Shown here piece after piece: positions 36,604 through 50,600 of a DNA stretch of 64,000 nt (position 1 is its first letter; each line of letters starts with the position of its first letter). The stretch covers positions 89,501 to 153,500 of the forward strand of contig JAWDGP010003795.1 in NCBI GenBank assembly GCA_033675545.1. Direction: 5' to 3'. Below the pieces are notes generated by a model, which was given only the letters and a program-made list of their open reading frames with translations, ran no database searches and had not been told where the DNA came from. This DNA comes from Elysia crispata. Taxonomy: Eukaryota; Mollusca; Gastropoda; Plakobranchidae. A program made the position numbers and the translations under genes.

Positions 36604-37408
36604 CATGTAATTATAGCTATGCTTCCAACTTATGAGCGTTTGTTTTCTTTTGCGAGAAGCTATTGCGTCGTCATCGAAGTATATAAAAATTGCTAAAGCA
36701 CTTACGGGAATAGCAAAGGCTACCTTATGTTGAAATCGTTGCACTTGCAGCTAACCCATAGTTTCAGAAACATTGATTGATCTATTGTTATATAATATAT
36801 GCATCAATGCTTGAAAATTTTTAAGATGAGTAAAGCCTTTCCTTTGGGAAAAAAAAGACAGGATTTGTGAGCGATCTAATGGCTGTTGTTCTTCCCTGTG
36901 CTCCAATTTGAAGCTATTGAAAAAACTGCATTGGTTTTTGTTTTCGATGTTTGGGAATTCGTGAAGGAGTGGCTATACGTTTTTCTTCAGAAAATTTTAG
37001 CTTAAAGATACATAGTAGATGTAAAATAATATCAAGCAGTTCAATGATCACGTGTCTATGGATACTCAGTAGTTATTAGGTGAAATTTTTTATATAGACA
37101 ATACAATTGAAGCGTATAAAGAGGCATGTTGTAGGTTACAAGTCTAATTGTCCTTTCATTTCTCCTTTATCCACATTAATTACATCAATACATGATTGCA
37201 ATAATTAATATCTAACTATTTTCTTTTTCTGGCGATTATTCTATCAAACAAAACGAACTACATGTGAGTACGTTCCTAACTTAGCAAAGTCTGGCGCTAT
37301 ACCGGTAATTCAAAGTTTCAGATATGATCAGATATTGTACATGGATGGAGTTGGTGTGATTATCTTTTCAGAGTCCGTCCGCTTCAAGCTGAATTAAATT
37401 CCAAAATA

Positions 37409-37771
37409 AAAACAGTTTATACAAGTCATGTAATTAAAGTTACACAAGCTTCTGTTTACTTTCTATCCTTCGTATTATTGGGGAAAGGCAAATCTCTGCA
37501 TTTCAATCCAGCATCTTCCTTTTTCTCCCTGGTCAAACTTTTTTTTCTCTATTTCTAAATTAAGGATGTTCCCCTCTCTCAAGTCAAATTTGAAAAAAAG
37601 AAAAAACAGTTTATACATCTAAAAGTTACACAAGCTTCTGTTTACTTTCTATTCTTCGAATTATTGGGGAAAGACAAATCTCTGCATTTCAATCCGGCAT
37701 CTTCCTTTCTTTCCCTGGTCAAACTTCCATTTTTCACAATTCTAAATTAGGGATGTTCTCCTCTCTCAAGT
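37409..37771. repeat. Tandem duplication, about 175-bp unit
   Basis: Copies at 37409-37585 and 37603-37771 are about 90 percent alike by eye. They share ACACAAGCTTCTGTTTACTT, TTATTGGGGAAA, ATCTCTGCATTTCAATCC and TCCCTGGTCAAACTT. No open frame is shared, and nothing suggests a mobile element. Confidence 0.9.
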
Positions 37772-38613
37772 CTCTTGGTGAGTATATTACTACATGTAGC
37801 GAAGGATACTCGAGAGTAACATATGGAGGGAGACTCAATATAACCCACGGCCCATAACTCAAAATATTTTTCCCCATATCTATCTATATTATTTTTTTTT
37901 CCAGCTTGTGAACACTGGAACACAAACAATAGAATCTATAATTTCATTTAGTCCACACTGCCTTATTACCTCTCAAACCGCTCAGTGCTGGGAAACTAGG
38001 TCACCAACATCAGTGATAATTTTGCGTTTTCTACATTGACTTCTATATCCCCATTTCAACACAACAGAGAGACGCCCAACTCTTTTTAAACTAAAATGGT
38101 TACAGCCAAAATTTGATATGACAAACAAGGCAATGTAAGGATTAAGAGTGTCAAAAATTTTGAACATAGCCTTCCTATGTTCACATCTACCTTAAAAGGA
38201 TCATCAAAAAACCGTTTTTATTTTATCTTCAATCTTCAATGGACTCTGAAACAAGAGGTGGATTACCTGGGTACCCCACATATCATATTTGCAATCATAA
38301 AGAAAACAATGAGATTTCTCTGATATTTTCCTTGCTCAATGTTTAGAGGTTTCACTGAATCTATCATCTTGATAATATTGTAAATATGACACATACGGGA
38401 CATTTTTTAAAATAAATACAAACACATTGATGTACAAGAGCATGGGTTTAATAATTGTCACATAAGTCAAGTATTTCCAGAGGTATAAATAAAAACCTAA
38501 AAAGATACCAACAGCAACTGGACATTGACAATGGGACAAAAGTCAAATGGCTGGGCAACCCCCTCCCCCATTTTACCCTCATCACAGAAGCTGCTGCACC
38601 TCACTTCTCAGGT

Positions 38614-39108
38614 TCTTACTTTGCTCGATCAAAATCAAACAATGGGAAGTTTGAAAAATCTTACTTTGCTCGATCAAAATCAAACAATGGGAAGTTTGAA
38701 AAATCTTACTTTGCTCGATCAAAATCAAACAATGGGAAGTTTGAAAAATCTTACTTTACTCAATCAAAATCAAACAATGGGAAGTTTGAAAAATCTTACT
38801 TTGCTCGATCAAAATCAAACAATGGGAAGTTTGAAAAATCTTACTTTGCTCGATCAAAATCAAACAATGGGAAGTTTGAAAAATCTTACTTTGCTCGATC
38901 AAAATCAAACAATGGGAAGTTTGAAAAATCTTGCTTTGCTCGATCAAAATCAAACAATGGGAAGTTTGAAAAATCTTGCTTTGCTCGATCAAAATCAAAC
39001 AATGGGAAGTTTGAAAAATCTTACTTTGCTCGATCAAAATCAAACAATGGGAAGTTTGAAAAATCTTACTTTGCTCGATCAAAATCAAACAATGGGAAGT
39101 TTGAAAAA
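38614..39108. repeat. 45-bp minisatellite, 11 copies
   Basis: Eleven exact-length units starting TCTTACTTTGCTCGATCAAA, with almost no variation. Unit 4 has ACTCAATC for GCTCGATC and units 8-9 have TTGC for TTAC. Since 45 is divisible by three and the unit lacks stops in several frames, long open frames appear on both strands (15-residue repeats such as YFARSKSNNGKFEKS). None has splice or family support, so they are read as artefacts. It lies 3' of IPO5. Confidence 0.95.
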
Positions 39109-40950
39109 TCTTGCGATGAAAAAAAAAATAATATACAAAATTTTGCTTTCATCTAACTTCTATCTAAGCATAAAGCAGCACATCTTGCAACTTGTTCAAA
39201 AGAGTCCCATGCTAGAGACTTCAATTCCAGAAAAAATGGCAATAATAAATTTTTCTATTTCTTTTAAGATTTCCCAAAGAAAATGTCCAATAATGTAATG
39301 TATCAGCCTTGGATTGTTCTCATTTCTAGTGAGTTTTCATCATTTGTATATATGACTAGCGGGATATCCCCTATTTCAAAGATAATAACTTCAGTATCAA
39401 AGAGCTGATAGAAATCATATTTTTAAAACAAAAATTAAATCCATCATACAATTCATTTGGACTGAGCGTAAGATGTTCAAGTCTTGGTGTCTGAACTTTT
39501 CACAGTATTTGCATCTTTTCACTATGTTTTACTTTAATCATAAGAGTGAATACTTCTATATACAACTTTTTCAAAAATATTTAAAAATAAAGGTTCCTGA
39601 TGATTACATCTAAAAACAATTCAATAATAAAAATAAAGACTCAAGGAAGCTTCACTGGTCTGATTACTCTAGCTATTAAAACTAGTGAAAGTAACATACA
39701 CAGTAATATATTTATTATGATCAATATTCTGCCCCAGCATAAAATCCCTTTCACCAGAAACAGCTTGGAAATGAATGTAAAACTATCAGTACCTATATGT
39801 ATGCACCGCAGAAGGTTTTGTTTCAGCTAAAAGGGCTGTACAGTGTAAGCTGTCAGAGTAAATCCTAGTAGTTGTAATTAAAATAAATTACTAGATATTA
39901 GTAACCAGAAATGAAAGCACATCTTGTCACTGTTTTTCATGCATCAACTCTTTGTACATTGGCAAAGAAAAGCTAAATTCAGATAACAGTCAATAAAATT
40001 AAACCTTATCTTTAAAAATTTCACTTCATCCTCCCTGTAATTAACTAAGAATAACAAGCTGGCAGGTAACACTAAAATTTCGAGTTTAGAGTAGAGAGTA
40101 AGTTGGGTTAAAACAAAGCCCTTAACAAGGTTGCATCAGATATAAATTTTTTTTCGGCATTGAGTCTCAAACCTGGACATACTAAAATGAGAAATTTTCA
40201 GAAAAGAAAAATGATGGTTAAATCCATGTAACAATGGACTGAAAAATATAAAAGAAAAAGAAAGAAAGAAAAGATTTTAACGGTTAAGGCACCAATATTG
40301 GTTTTCACTGTGTTTGTTCTCAAATATTGTTGACCGATGTTTGGAAGAAAATGCCCAAATTTATCATTATATTAAAATGGTCCGAACAAAGCTATGTTCA
40401 GGGGGAAGAGTAATTCTTTTCAGCAACTATTTATTGTTACAAAAAATCTTTTGCCCCCAATGTTAAAAAAAAAAATAGCAAGGGAACAGATTGGATAGTC
40501 TTCTGGAGGGTTAAGTTTGACTCATTAAAGATATGAATGCCCTCTTTGTTTTGTCATCAGATATTAGATCTTGAAATATTGTTTGCATATTTAAAACAAA
40601 AAAAAAATTGTGTAAAAAGTATATGTATAATTTCATGAGAGAAAAAAATTTGATGAAGATGATGGCGATGGTGGTTAAAGAAAAGAGAAATAAATATAAA
40701 TAATATTTGACAAGCCCAATTCCACCCCTTGGTCAAAAGAAAGGCTAATGTTCTGGTCCTTAGTCTAGTTAAATTTTGCAATATAATAAAAGAAAACTAT
40801 TAATCAGGTAAAACCGTAGAATCTATACACAATAATTCATGTGTTTTGTTTCTTGGAATTAAGATGTAAATTCACAATGAAGTGTTTTTTTTTTTAATCA
40901 GCTTAATAATAAGTTTTTCAAGATAGCAAGTTGAATTTTTTTACTAGTTG
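39109..40950. other. Intergenic DNA downstream of IPO5
   Basis: AT-rich sequence between the minisatellite and the likely IPO5 3' end. I see no exon, RNA gene or recognisable mobile element in it. IPO5 transcripts could extend into it if distal polyadenylation is used (another minus-strand AATAAA lies at 40435-40430). Confidence 0.6.
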
Positions 40951-40977
40951 AGAAACACATGAAAAGTCCCAAATTAC

Positions 40978-41013
40978 TTTATTTTCAGATTGTAATGCAG
41001 TCCTGTTTTTATT
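40978..41013 (-). terminator. IPO5: Likely IPO5 polyadenylation signals
   Basis: Two minus-strand AATAAA hexamers (41013-41008 and 40983-40978) occur about 290 and 320 nt after the IPO5 stop. They are followed by a GU/U-rich stretch, TTTTCATGTGTTTCTC. This would give a short 3'UTR of roughly 340 nt. Confidence 0.5.
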
Positions 41014-41300
41014 GGTGTAATATGCAGAAAAATAAATAAATTGAAATACAAAGGCCAAATGAGTGTTGGAAAAATTTATATATATTAAAAAGCAAAGAAG
41101 AGGCAAGGGTGTAAACCAAACTCAAATTTTCAAAAACCTGATAATCTTTTCAGCAAATAAAATATTTTCAAAAAAAATTTCACCATCCCCTACCCCTCTA
41201 GAGCAGCAGGCGGCAAACGTGCCCGAGCCTCAGACTTGATCTCATGACTGGCCTAACAGCTGATAACCAATACAATCCTCAAAAATTTTCTAGTCTTCTA

Positions 41301-41596
41301 TCATTTAGCATCAGTTAAGGCTTCACTGAGGGCTTGTCTCTGTTGCTCTGTCAGTTGGCTGATGCATACCTGAAAAGCATCTGGATTGGTCTGAAACAAA
41401 AAAAAAAAGGGTTAAAGAATTGCAAAGCTATTTGCCGAGTACTCCTGAAGATTACAACAAAAGACTATATTTAAACGTTCAGTCACAGCATGTAGAAATA
41501 TAAGTTTTTTTGTTGTTTTTTTTTACCTGAACTTGTGTAAGCAATAAATCAAATTCTCTTCAAAGTTGAAGAAATGAATGAATCTAAAAACAAATG

Positions 41597-41645
<49 letters not shown>

Positions 41646-44600
41646 AATCTATCTTACCTGGACCTGCTTGACAATGTTGAGCATTCTCTGGTAGAGAGGT
41701 GTGTCTTCTGGGATAAGCTCTCGATGGAGCGTCTCTCCTACAATAGCCACCAGTTTGGGCAAATTAACTGCATTCTCTCCCATAATAGCAGGGTGGTTTC
41801 TGAAATGAGGAACATACCCGAATGTGTCATAACTAAACATATTTTTTTCAAATAGTAAAAAGCTAACACCTACTATCAAGCTGTTGGAGCGAGACTGCAA
41901 TAAAAAGAAAAAGATTCAAGGAACCGATGCAAGGTTGTGCAGGTGCAGAAACAAAATTAAATCCTTTGATTAATTATTATCCATTTAAATTAGAAAGAAG
42001 CATAAAAAAAATAATCATTAGATGAAAAAACGAGAAATTGGTTTTCAATTTCTTATTGAAATAGTTCCAATCAAAATAATCCAGAAAGTCAAACAGTTGA
42101 AATTTTCAGGTACCAAAGAGCAAGAACATGCTAAATGTGAGACGAAAAAAAAAACAACAGAAAAGCATTTCAACAGTTGGTCGCTCACTTGTCCAGCAAA
42201 TCACAGAAGTAGCTATAAACATGCACAGCTTCCTCTTCGTCACTTAGTATTGGAAGCCATGACACCAGTCTTGCCAAAATTTCATCAACGTTCACCTGCA
42301 GTGTCCATAACAACAATAAGTAAGTTATACAGTTGTACTCACTTATATGTGACTTCAGAATTACCTGAGTTCTCACAAGAAAAACTCTGATGAAATAAAT
42401 TTAAGAACAACTTGAATTGAGTTCAGAACTGGTAACTTCTTTTCTAAATCTTGTGCAGCCCTCCTATAGCAAGAAAAACTCAGTATTAGACAGGTAAGAT
42501 AAAATTTAGAAATTCCTCGCACTCAACATGACTGTCATTGTAAATATATATAACACAACTTGCCCCAAAACTTGTCAATAGAATAAATTTTTATGAGGCA
42601 CTAAATTGAAGATGTATAAATGAAAGTGTCAAGCCATGCCAGGTTAAGTACTTAATTTGTAAAGAAGAGAAACTGCTCCTAAATGTACAATGAATTTGAT
42701 TCCATAACACACCTAAATAGTTTAAAGATGTAAACAATTAGCTGTAAATTACACTTTAGAAATCAAAGGCACTGGCTGAATTCGATACAATCTATTTATT
42801 TCTAGATTAATTGGTGCAGTTAAAATGTAACCAGAAAGTCACATTAAAAAGTACAAGTACTATAATGCAAATATCACTTTTACAGTGATCAAGATTGTGA
42901 GCTGATCATTTGGTGGGGTATTGAAAATTAACAAAATTACTTGAACAGTTAATAAATCACCTTGCTATTGTTGAATTGACAGATTTTCACACATGCAGAG
43001 ATTGCATTGTCAGTAGCTGGGGCATTCTCCACCAATTTGGACTCTGCATGCTCAATCACACTCACCAAGCGTGGAAGACATTCTTCAAAATAAAGTATTT
43101 AATAAAGATTTAAATTAAAAAATGATAAAAGCTATTTCTTTTATAAAATTCTGAATTGATTCTTGAATGGAAAAAGACATAATCTTAAATTTGTTTTGTT
43201 TTTCTTTGACTTTCTATAGCTAGCTTTAGTATCAGGCCTCACTGTTGTTGAAACTATTCAGAAAAGACAGCTAAAGAGGTGAATGAGTTTGAAACGCGGG
43301 AAAAATTTCACAGTGACAGGAAGGTAAACTACCTACAAGCTGACTTTCTTCCAATAGTTGAAATTGACAATTCTAATCTGGGCTCAGACTGGCTTGTCTT
43401 GGAATATATCTTATATTCACCATAAAAAATGTATAAAAGTTTCATATTACCATGATCATGAACGCTTCTAATCTGGGACACTTATTTATACCTGCACATG
43501 CATCTGCATAAACGTTTCCACCAAACTGAGCAATCACACCAATGCCATAAGCTGCTGCTTGCCGCACTTCTGGGGTCTTGTCTGTAATAGAGGCAACCAT
43601 TGATTCCAAGAACAAATCCTTGTATTTGAAGGACACCTGATGAAGAGTAAACAGGGAAATTAGCAGAATTAAAATTTTGAAGCAGCTTTACCAAAATGGT
43701 TAATAGCTGATTCATTTAAAAACAAAAAACAAATGCTCATCAGAAAATGGAGATTTATTTTGATTAGATGACTTTGACATCCATCCACATTAAAAACAAA
43801 CACTACCATAAAACTTTTTCTTTTTGTAAAATGCAAACTAAAGAAAAGAAAATAAATACTTACTGGTCCCGTGTGTTCTACGACATCATCCCATACACAC
43901 AATCCCCATTGCCTGTCTGACCAGGGTCTGTCTGTAGCCTGTAATAGAGGAAGAAATAGCCTACCACTTTATATGTGGGAGAGAGATGATGACACAGTAA
44001 AGCATAATAATGTGCTACCTTTGCTCAATAATGTTTACATTCTGCCTGTCCTCAATGAGATTTGCATAAATATCAGCTTCTTTACTCCATAGCTTAATTT
44101 TTAGAGCTTTGATGACTTACGTCATTGGCCTTAAATTCCAAGAGCCGCACATTTTCTGTAAATGCATGCTCCACAAAGGTATAATTGTTTAAATGATTTG
44201 TTTACACAGCCAAGTTCTTCCAGGATTAAGATTGGTAAGAATCAACCATATGCAGTTAGGTCCAAAGAGGTTTTTCAGACAAGAAGTCAAACTTCTTTAA
44301 ATGATAATTTTAATTTCACTGACATATAAGTTTCTTGGAAGTAAATTCATCCCTGATGACACACTGACCTATTTTTCCTAAGTGAAGGATTCAACTGATG
44401 ATGCATGGCTTTCCATAGTGCTAAAATAATCTGTATGATTATCAATCAGGCTCATACATGAAACTAACATAGAAAAGCTGAAAAATATATATTCCATAGT
44501 AATTATTATTATTGCCAGAGAATTTTTGTTTTCAAAAGTGACTGAGCAAAAGAAAAAAAAAAGTACAACTTTTACTTACCAAAAGTTTTTCGAAATAAGG

Positions 44601-47600
44601 CATGATCTGTTCAAACACAGGAAGGAAAGATTCTTTGTGTGTTCCAAAGAAGGAATGAATAACATCAGCAATTTTACTCAAAACATATGCATCTTCTTCA
44701 TCCTGAAATAAAAGAGAAAAAAAAAATTGAAAGACAGCAAAATGCTGGACCAGGGAGGTGGAGGTGAGTTTTTTTAAGCCTATCTGATAAGTACCTACCT
44801 AAGCACTCAGAAAGTGAAATGCAAAGATCTTATAAGTTGCAAAAACAATTTTTCTTTGTCTATGGTTGATTTCCCTAATAAAAACTAATCAGTAGCAGAA
44901 ATACATCCCATCTACTTTCATAATTGTGGCATTTGCAGAAATTCTTCAATATCTCCTTCCCATCTCTGAATTTTTTAAAAAGCAGTTATTGAACATACCA
45001 CATTACTATTTCAGTGTCTTTAAATATAATTCCTGTTCATTGAAAACTGCAAATCACCACACTTGTATACAAATTCACAAAGTGATAAACTTTTACTGCT
45101 ACCATTTAATTTGCATTCAACCATACAGCAGTACATTTCCTGAATTAATCCTTCCTTTAATTTTCAACTTTCTTTTACTCACCTCATCCATAAGAGACTC
45201 CTCAACAATATCATCATAATCCTCATCCTTCCTCTTCTCCTGCCTTTCCACGTGTCGCATAAAATGTTGCTTCAACAGTTTGTCCATCAAAGACACAAGA
45301 GATCCCATGTCTTGATCACTTAGGCAACCTTTGCCCAAAGCCTCAATACACTTTGCACATAAAGGAAGAAAAAGATTAAAAAAGAAAACCATCATTTCCA
45401 TCATTGTCCTTAGAGAGTCTTTTAAAATGGCCATTTTCAAATTGAAAATACATTCAAGTCTGATCATAATCATAAGTGATGCTTTTTAAGAAATTTGGAT
45501 TAATTTCTTGCCTGATGCACTGGATTAAAAATAATAAGGAGAAAAAAATCGATTTCTTATGTGTCCCGCTTTTGAAATTAAGAAAGAAAAAAGAAGATAG
45601 CTGCAATGAGATTCTTATGAGATGATCTTACCTTAGCGAATGATGCGAGGTATTCTGGTAACACTGACTGCTCTGGCTCAATCTCGATGGCTTTCAGTAG
45701 GTTTGGGCAAATGTAGGTACCCCACATTGTGGCAACATATTTCTCACCACGGATCTTTGCACACTCTAGTAGATAGGGCAAGCTTTCCGTGGCAGCAATT
45801 CTGACACCTTAATACAGAAACTTGGTCAAGGGAAACATCTCAACAGCTATATTAATTGATTGCAAAATATTAAATTAGCAGTAAAACACTATTAATGTGA
45901 AACAAAGAGGAGTTAATTTTAGAAAAGGAACATGTCACTGCTACTGGCATGACTTAAAAAACCTTAGTAGCTTTAAAAAAGAAAAGAACTGGCATACAGC
46001 AGGCTCTATATCTATTGTAGTTCTGCAAATAAAGGAGTTTGCCACAGACAAGACAATATTTGAACAGAGAGAAGGGTTGTTCTTCATCAGAGAGGTAAAA
46101 AGTAAATGCCTCTGATAAGCTTTATTGATTAACTCTCTTATGAAGAAGCTCATGGCTTATCTGCATTAACTTTTTAACTTTTTTTTTTTATTTACTTTCT
46201 TTGAATAATTAACACCAACTATCTATCTAACAACACACCCATGTAATATATAAATATATATACAAACCTTTGCAAAGATCAATACAAAAATTTGAAATAA
46301 CCATAACTCAAGCACAGTTGTTTTTTAAAGAGAAAAAAGGATACCGTCATTAAAATAAAATTTAAGCAGCGGGACCATGATCTTCACAACATCCTCAGAA
46401 TATTCAGCAAAGCCTTCTTTAAGTTCTCTGGCATAACACACCAGCATTTGGCAAGCTGTGGCTTTCTCCTCAAGACCAGAAGTGCAAATACCAAAGTTTT
46501 GCTGGAACCAATAAATTAGCACAAAATTTCTTAATAATTCATTGTATATACCTAACATTGAGTGCTAAATGTACTTCCGCAAGGGCAGAAAAATCATAAA
46601 AGCTCCCATAAACACACCAGAGAATCTGACTAAAACTATGATTGTGAATTTTTTTAAATTAAAGTAAAGTCAAGCCAAGTCATCCTTGATGTTGAGTAAG
46701 CAAAACAGGAGAAAATTTGCCATAAGTGTTTCATTCAATGGAAGCAACAGTTTTTTTTTTAAAAATGATTTGCATTTATTCATAAAGAACTAGTTCAAAT
46801 CTTGTTAAAACTCTTAAACCATTGAACCAATGTTTTATATTGTATTTGCGCTTTCGAGATTCATTTTCAGGAAAAATAAAGATATTCGTGTGCATCAAAT
46901 TTTGTCAAAAGAGCAAACAAGAAAACCAAGTTGTCCCGGAGCTCTTACCTGGTCTCCAAGGGTGACAAACTGCCAGTCCGAACTGTTTTCCATCTCTTTC
47001 ATGTCCTCACCTACAGTGACAAGATGATTTTTACAAAACTATAATTAGACCTATAACATCCACATCTTCAGTATCTTTAGAGAAAGTATAAGCAGCTACA
47101 AGTGTAAATATAGCATCCATTGAGACGGTTTGAACAGGTTTTGGTTAAAGTTCTTCAAAGATTACATATAAGTTGCTACATTAAAACAGGATCCTTTTGG
47201 CTAACTAGCATGTATGATATGTTGTTTAGGTAAGGACTGACGACTTACTGTCAACAAGAGCAACTTCAGGTTTCAGAGAGGCAGCTTTCAACACTGGGCC
47301 CATCACAAGAGGCAAATACTGTTGAAAATCCTTGCCCAGAATCTTACACATCCGTGCCCATGCTGAGATCATATAAGTTATCTGTCATGCAGATTAAAAC
47401 ACAAAGATACACTCATATCTCTCAATTCATAAATATAAAAAAAAACTAGTTCCCCAAAAAAATCATACAAATCAGCTTTGGGGATTATTCATTGAGATTT
47501 CCATTAAAAAATAGAGTCTTACTTCCATTGATGTTTGTAGATGCTCTCAAAAATAAAAAAAAGAAGCCATCAAACATTGACCTCTGAAGCATGGAAACTC

Positions 47601-50600
47601 CCCATTCTTAAAAAAATGTTTTCAACCATAAAATTTACAAAAGCTATTTAACCCTCTGCTTTGATATGGAAAATATAAACATTATTAGTATAGTATCACA
47701 TTCTTTGGTTTTTTTTTGGCATTAGCTCTGGTCAACATTGAGATTGTTCCTCTTTGTCTTCCATATCTAACCTGTGGATCATCGTCAGCCATGTCATCCT
47801 GGTCAGTCTGAGTTTTGAGCAGCAGCTGCATCACCTGGTTACAGTCCTGCATGAACTTCTCCTTCCCAACCGCTAGCCCTATAAGACTGATACACTCTAT
47901 TGTTTTGCCTCGCAGCAGTCGATAAGCAGGATTTACAACATTCTCCATGATGTACTTCAGCTTTGGCATGAATCTGTAACGAGAAGCAAGGAACAAAATG
48001 GGATATGGTGCTGTTGCAGTTTTTAACATGCAGTTATAGTGAAAGGTGAATGATGGTGCCAATTTCTCCTCGTCATTTACAATGGCCAACCACTATTGAC
48101 TGAAACTAATAGCTCGGGCTCCTCTAACTTCACGAAAGTCAACTTACTAGTGATGGGTGAGGAGTGGGCTGCTATATAATAGTGAATTATGTTCAGCTGC
48201 TCGCCTCCACATGCTGCATCATGCTCACTGAGGTGAATTAGAAATCTTGTAGCATTAAAATGTTTGGGGATTGAATTCCGTGCACGTAAAGCTCTAATGT
48301 TTCCATGCTGAAAGTGGTACAAGAAATTATTTACAAATAAAAAGACAAATGTAAATTGATTACAACACAAAAGAATGATTTGTACCACTGTGCCTTTAGG
48401 AGAGGCAGACGAAAAAACAAAAACCATACCTGTCATAATAAAGGAGGAATTTGTCCTGGGCTGTGTCAGCAACAGATGCCAGAGTTGTGATCACTTGCTC
48501 CAGGACTAACTTGTTGCCTTTCTCCATGTACTGCAAATATAAAGAAGCATTCAATACTTTACAATAAAAAATTTTATTGAACATATAGATCTGGATATGT
48601 TTGCATTTTCTGTAAGGCCCGCAAAACTCTTTGGAAATGTCTAATCTCATTTTGAATGACTTAATGAAACTACATAGCCTTGTTTCATAACTTTCAATAT
48701 CTAGGAGGCAAATCAAGCCCCAAGATGTCAAGACACCAATTTAAAACATCAAAAATTATTTTTATCTTTGAAAGCACAATTTAAAGTAAAACACTGTACA
48801 CAAACAACTGAGCTTGAATTCATTTGAGTTTGAGCAGTCCAGGCTTCAGTTTTGCAAATGAGAATACTTGAGTATACTTGAGTTTAAGAAAAAAACATTC
48901 CAATCAGATCTTCTAAAACAATGCCATGAAAATTTAACTGATATAGGAATTTATAATCACAGGTCGTCACAGTCTTTCCTCAAACACTTTTATTCCACAT
49001 GGGTATATAAAAGAATTTGTATCTCTTACTATAGAGTAACCTACCTCCTTAAATTTGTTATTGAGCACAGCCTCCAGTTTGACAATGATAGCATCTAGAT
49101 ACTGAACCAGAATGTGTTTAGGGCATTCCTCACAGAAGTTGACCAAAGCCGCCGCACCATGGGCTTGCACACGAGGATTTGCCTCATCATCTAATATGCC
49201 AAGTAAAGCTGGCACTATCTGTGAATATAAGGTTAAGATTAAAAAAAAAAAGGATAATACCCCACGTTAATCAAAGCTGTTTGAGTAAATCTGCCATATT
49301 AGAGGTACTGTACTGGTTAAGATTAATTTTGAAACTTAAGCAACATGTGGTATGTGTCATGTTCTTTTTCTTGCAAAATATGTTACTGTTGCCCACTTAC
49401 CCATACTCAGGATCACCTAAATACACAACTGAATTTTTACATGTATGACAAAGATCCAATGACCTTGTCAACATCATTACAAAAAAAAATTATTCAATCA
49501 TGATGATCACATTAAATACCTAGCTTTACTTGAAAAGAAATATATAGAAAAAGCCCCGAGTAAACCATCCAATGCTTTAAGAGTTTCATAAGCAAGAACA
49601 TGCAATCAGCCCTAAAAGCATTTTGCTGAACACAATGAAAAGGAGTTGAGATGTACGACAAAACATTTTATCTGCAAAAGTATAAAGTAAATCCATTGAA
49701 ATCATCTCAAATTTTTACAGAAACAAAAATTCTGTCAAATTATGTTTTCTTATGACTTTGAATCGCAAAATCTGCATCATTGTAAATAGACTGGAAGTAA
49801 GCCTTTCTAATCATCAAATCACCTCAAGGTCAGACCCTCAGGTAAGTAAAGTGATTGGGAAAAGAAAAAAAATATTTATAAGTCACCTTTCTGTGAAATT
49901 TCTTCTGGCAGTTGGGGCCAAAGTCTGTACAGAGCTGACCTAATGCATTGCAGGCTGCGTATCGTACACGAGGATGCTGGAAGGCGTGAAAAGAAAAAAA
50001 AGAAGCTTAAATTGAAAAAAATTCACATCTTTCAAGGCCAATCAATGAAAACGTAATTACAATTTTATATCAACATAAATTTCAAGGCAAAAGATTCAAA
50101 ATAAATTTAATCCATCCATCTTTCCCCCCTCAAAGACATGCTAAATGAGTCATGACTTGGAGATCCAAAAAAATAAATAAATCAAATATTGGAAATGTTG
50201 GAGACTGATATGATCAATTTCATTGAACTGTTGAAATAAATTCTATGAAACCTTCTGGGACCAAAAAAAAATAAAAATGACACTTTGGGTTAACTTTCAT
50301 GCAAGGTAAGAATTGCATATATATTTTTGGCAGCAGCCTAGGTATCTGAGCTTATCTACAAAATGTTGCAGAGTATACTTGTTTGCTTGCCCCTCTTCCT
50401 GCTTACCCCTTACAATAATTTATTATGATCTGCAATGATGTCAATTTGATTTTTATATGAACTTAAGTCTGACGCTACTGAGAAACAATTTAGGAGTTTG
50501 TTCACTTCAGTTCAACCACTATATACAACAGTAAAAATCAATCAAATCAAAAATACATTTTAACTGAAACCATATGATTTCTAACCTGATCTGTAGTGAA

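Noticed and set aside
38455-39298. Repeat proteins of 233-257 residues on the plus strand
   Set aside because: The 45-bp unit keeps several frames open on both strands; there is no unique coding flank, splice site or family match.
44108-44165. Possible extra IPO5 exon with a GAC|GTAAGT donor
   Set aside because: The acceptor is poor, and joining exons 44702-44580 and 43938-43864 directly gives a gap-free family alignment ([18 protein letters not shown]).
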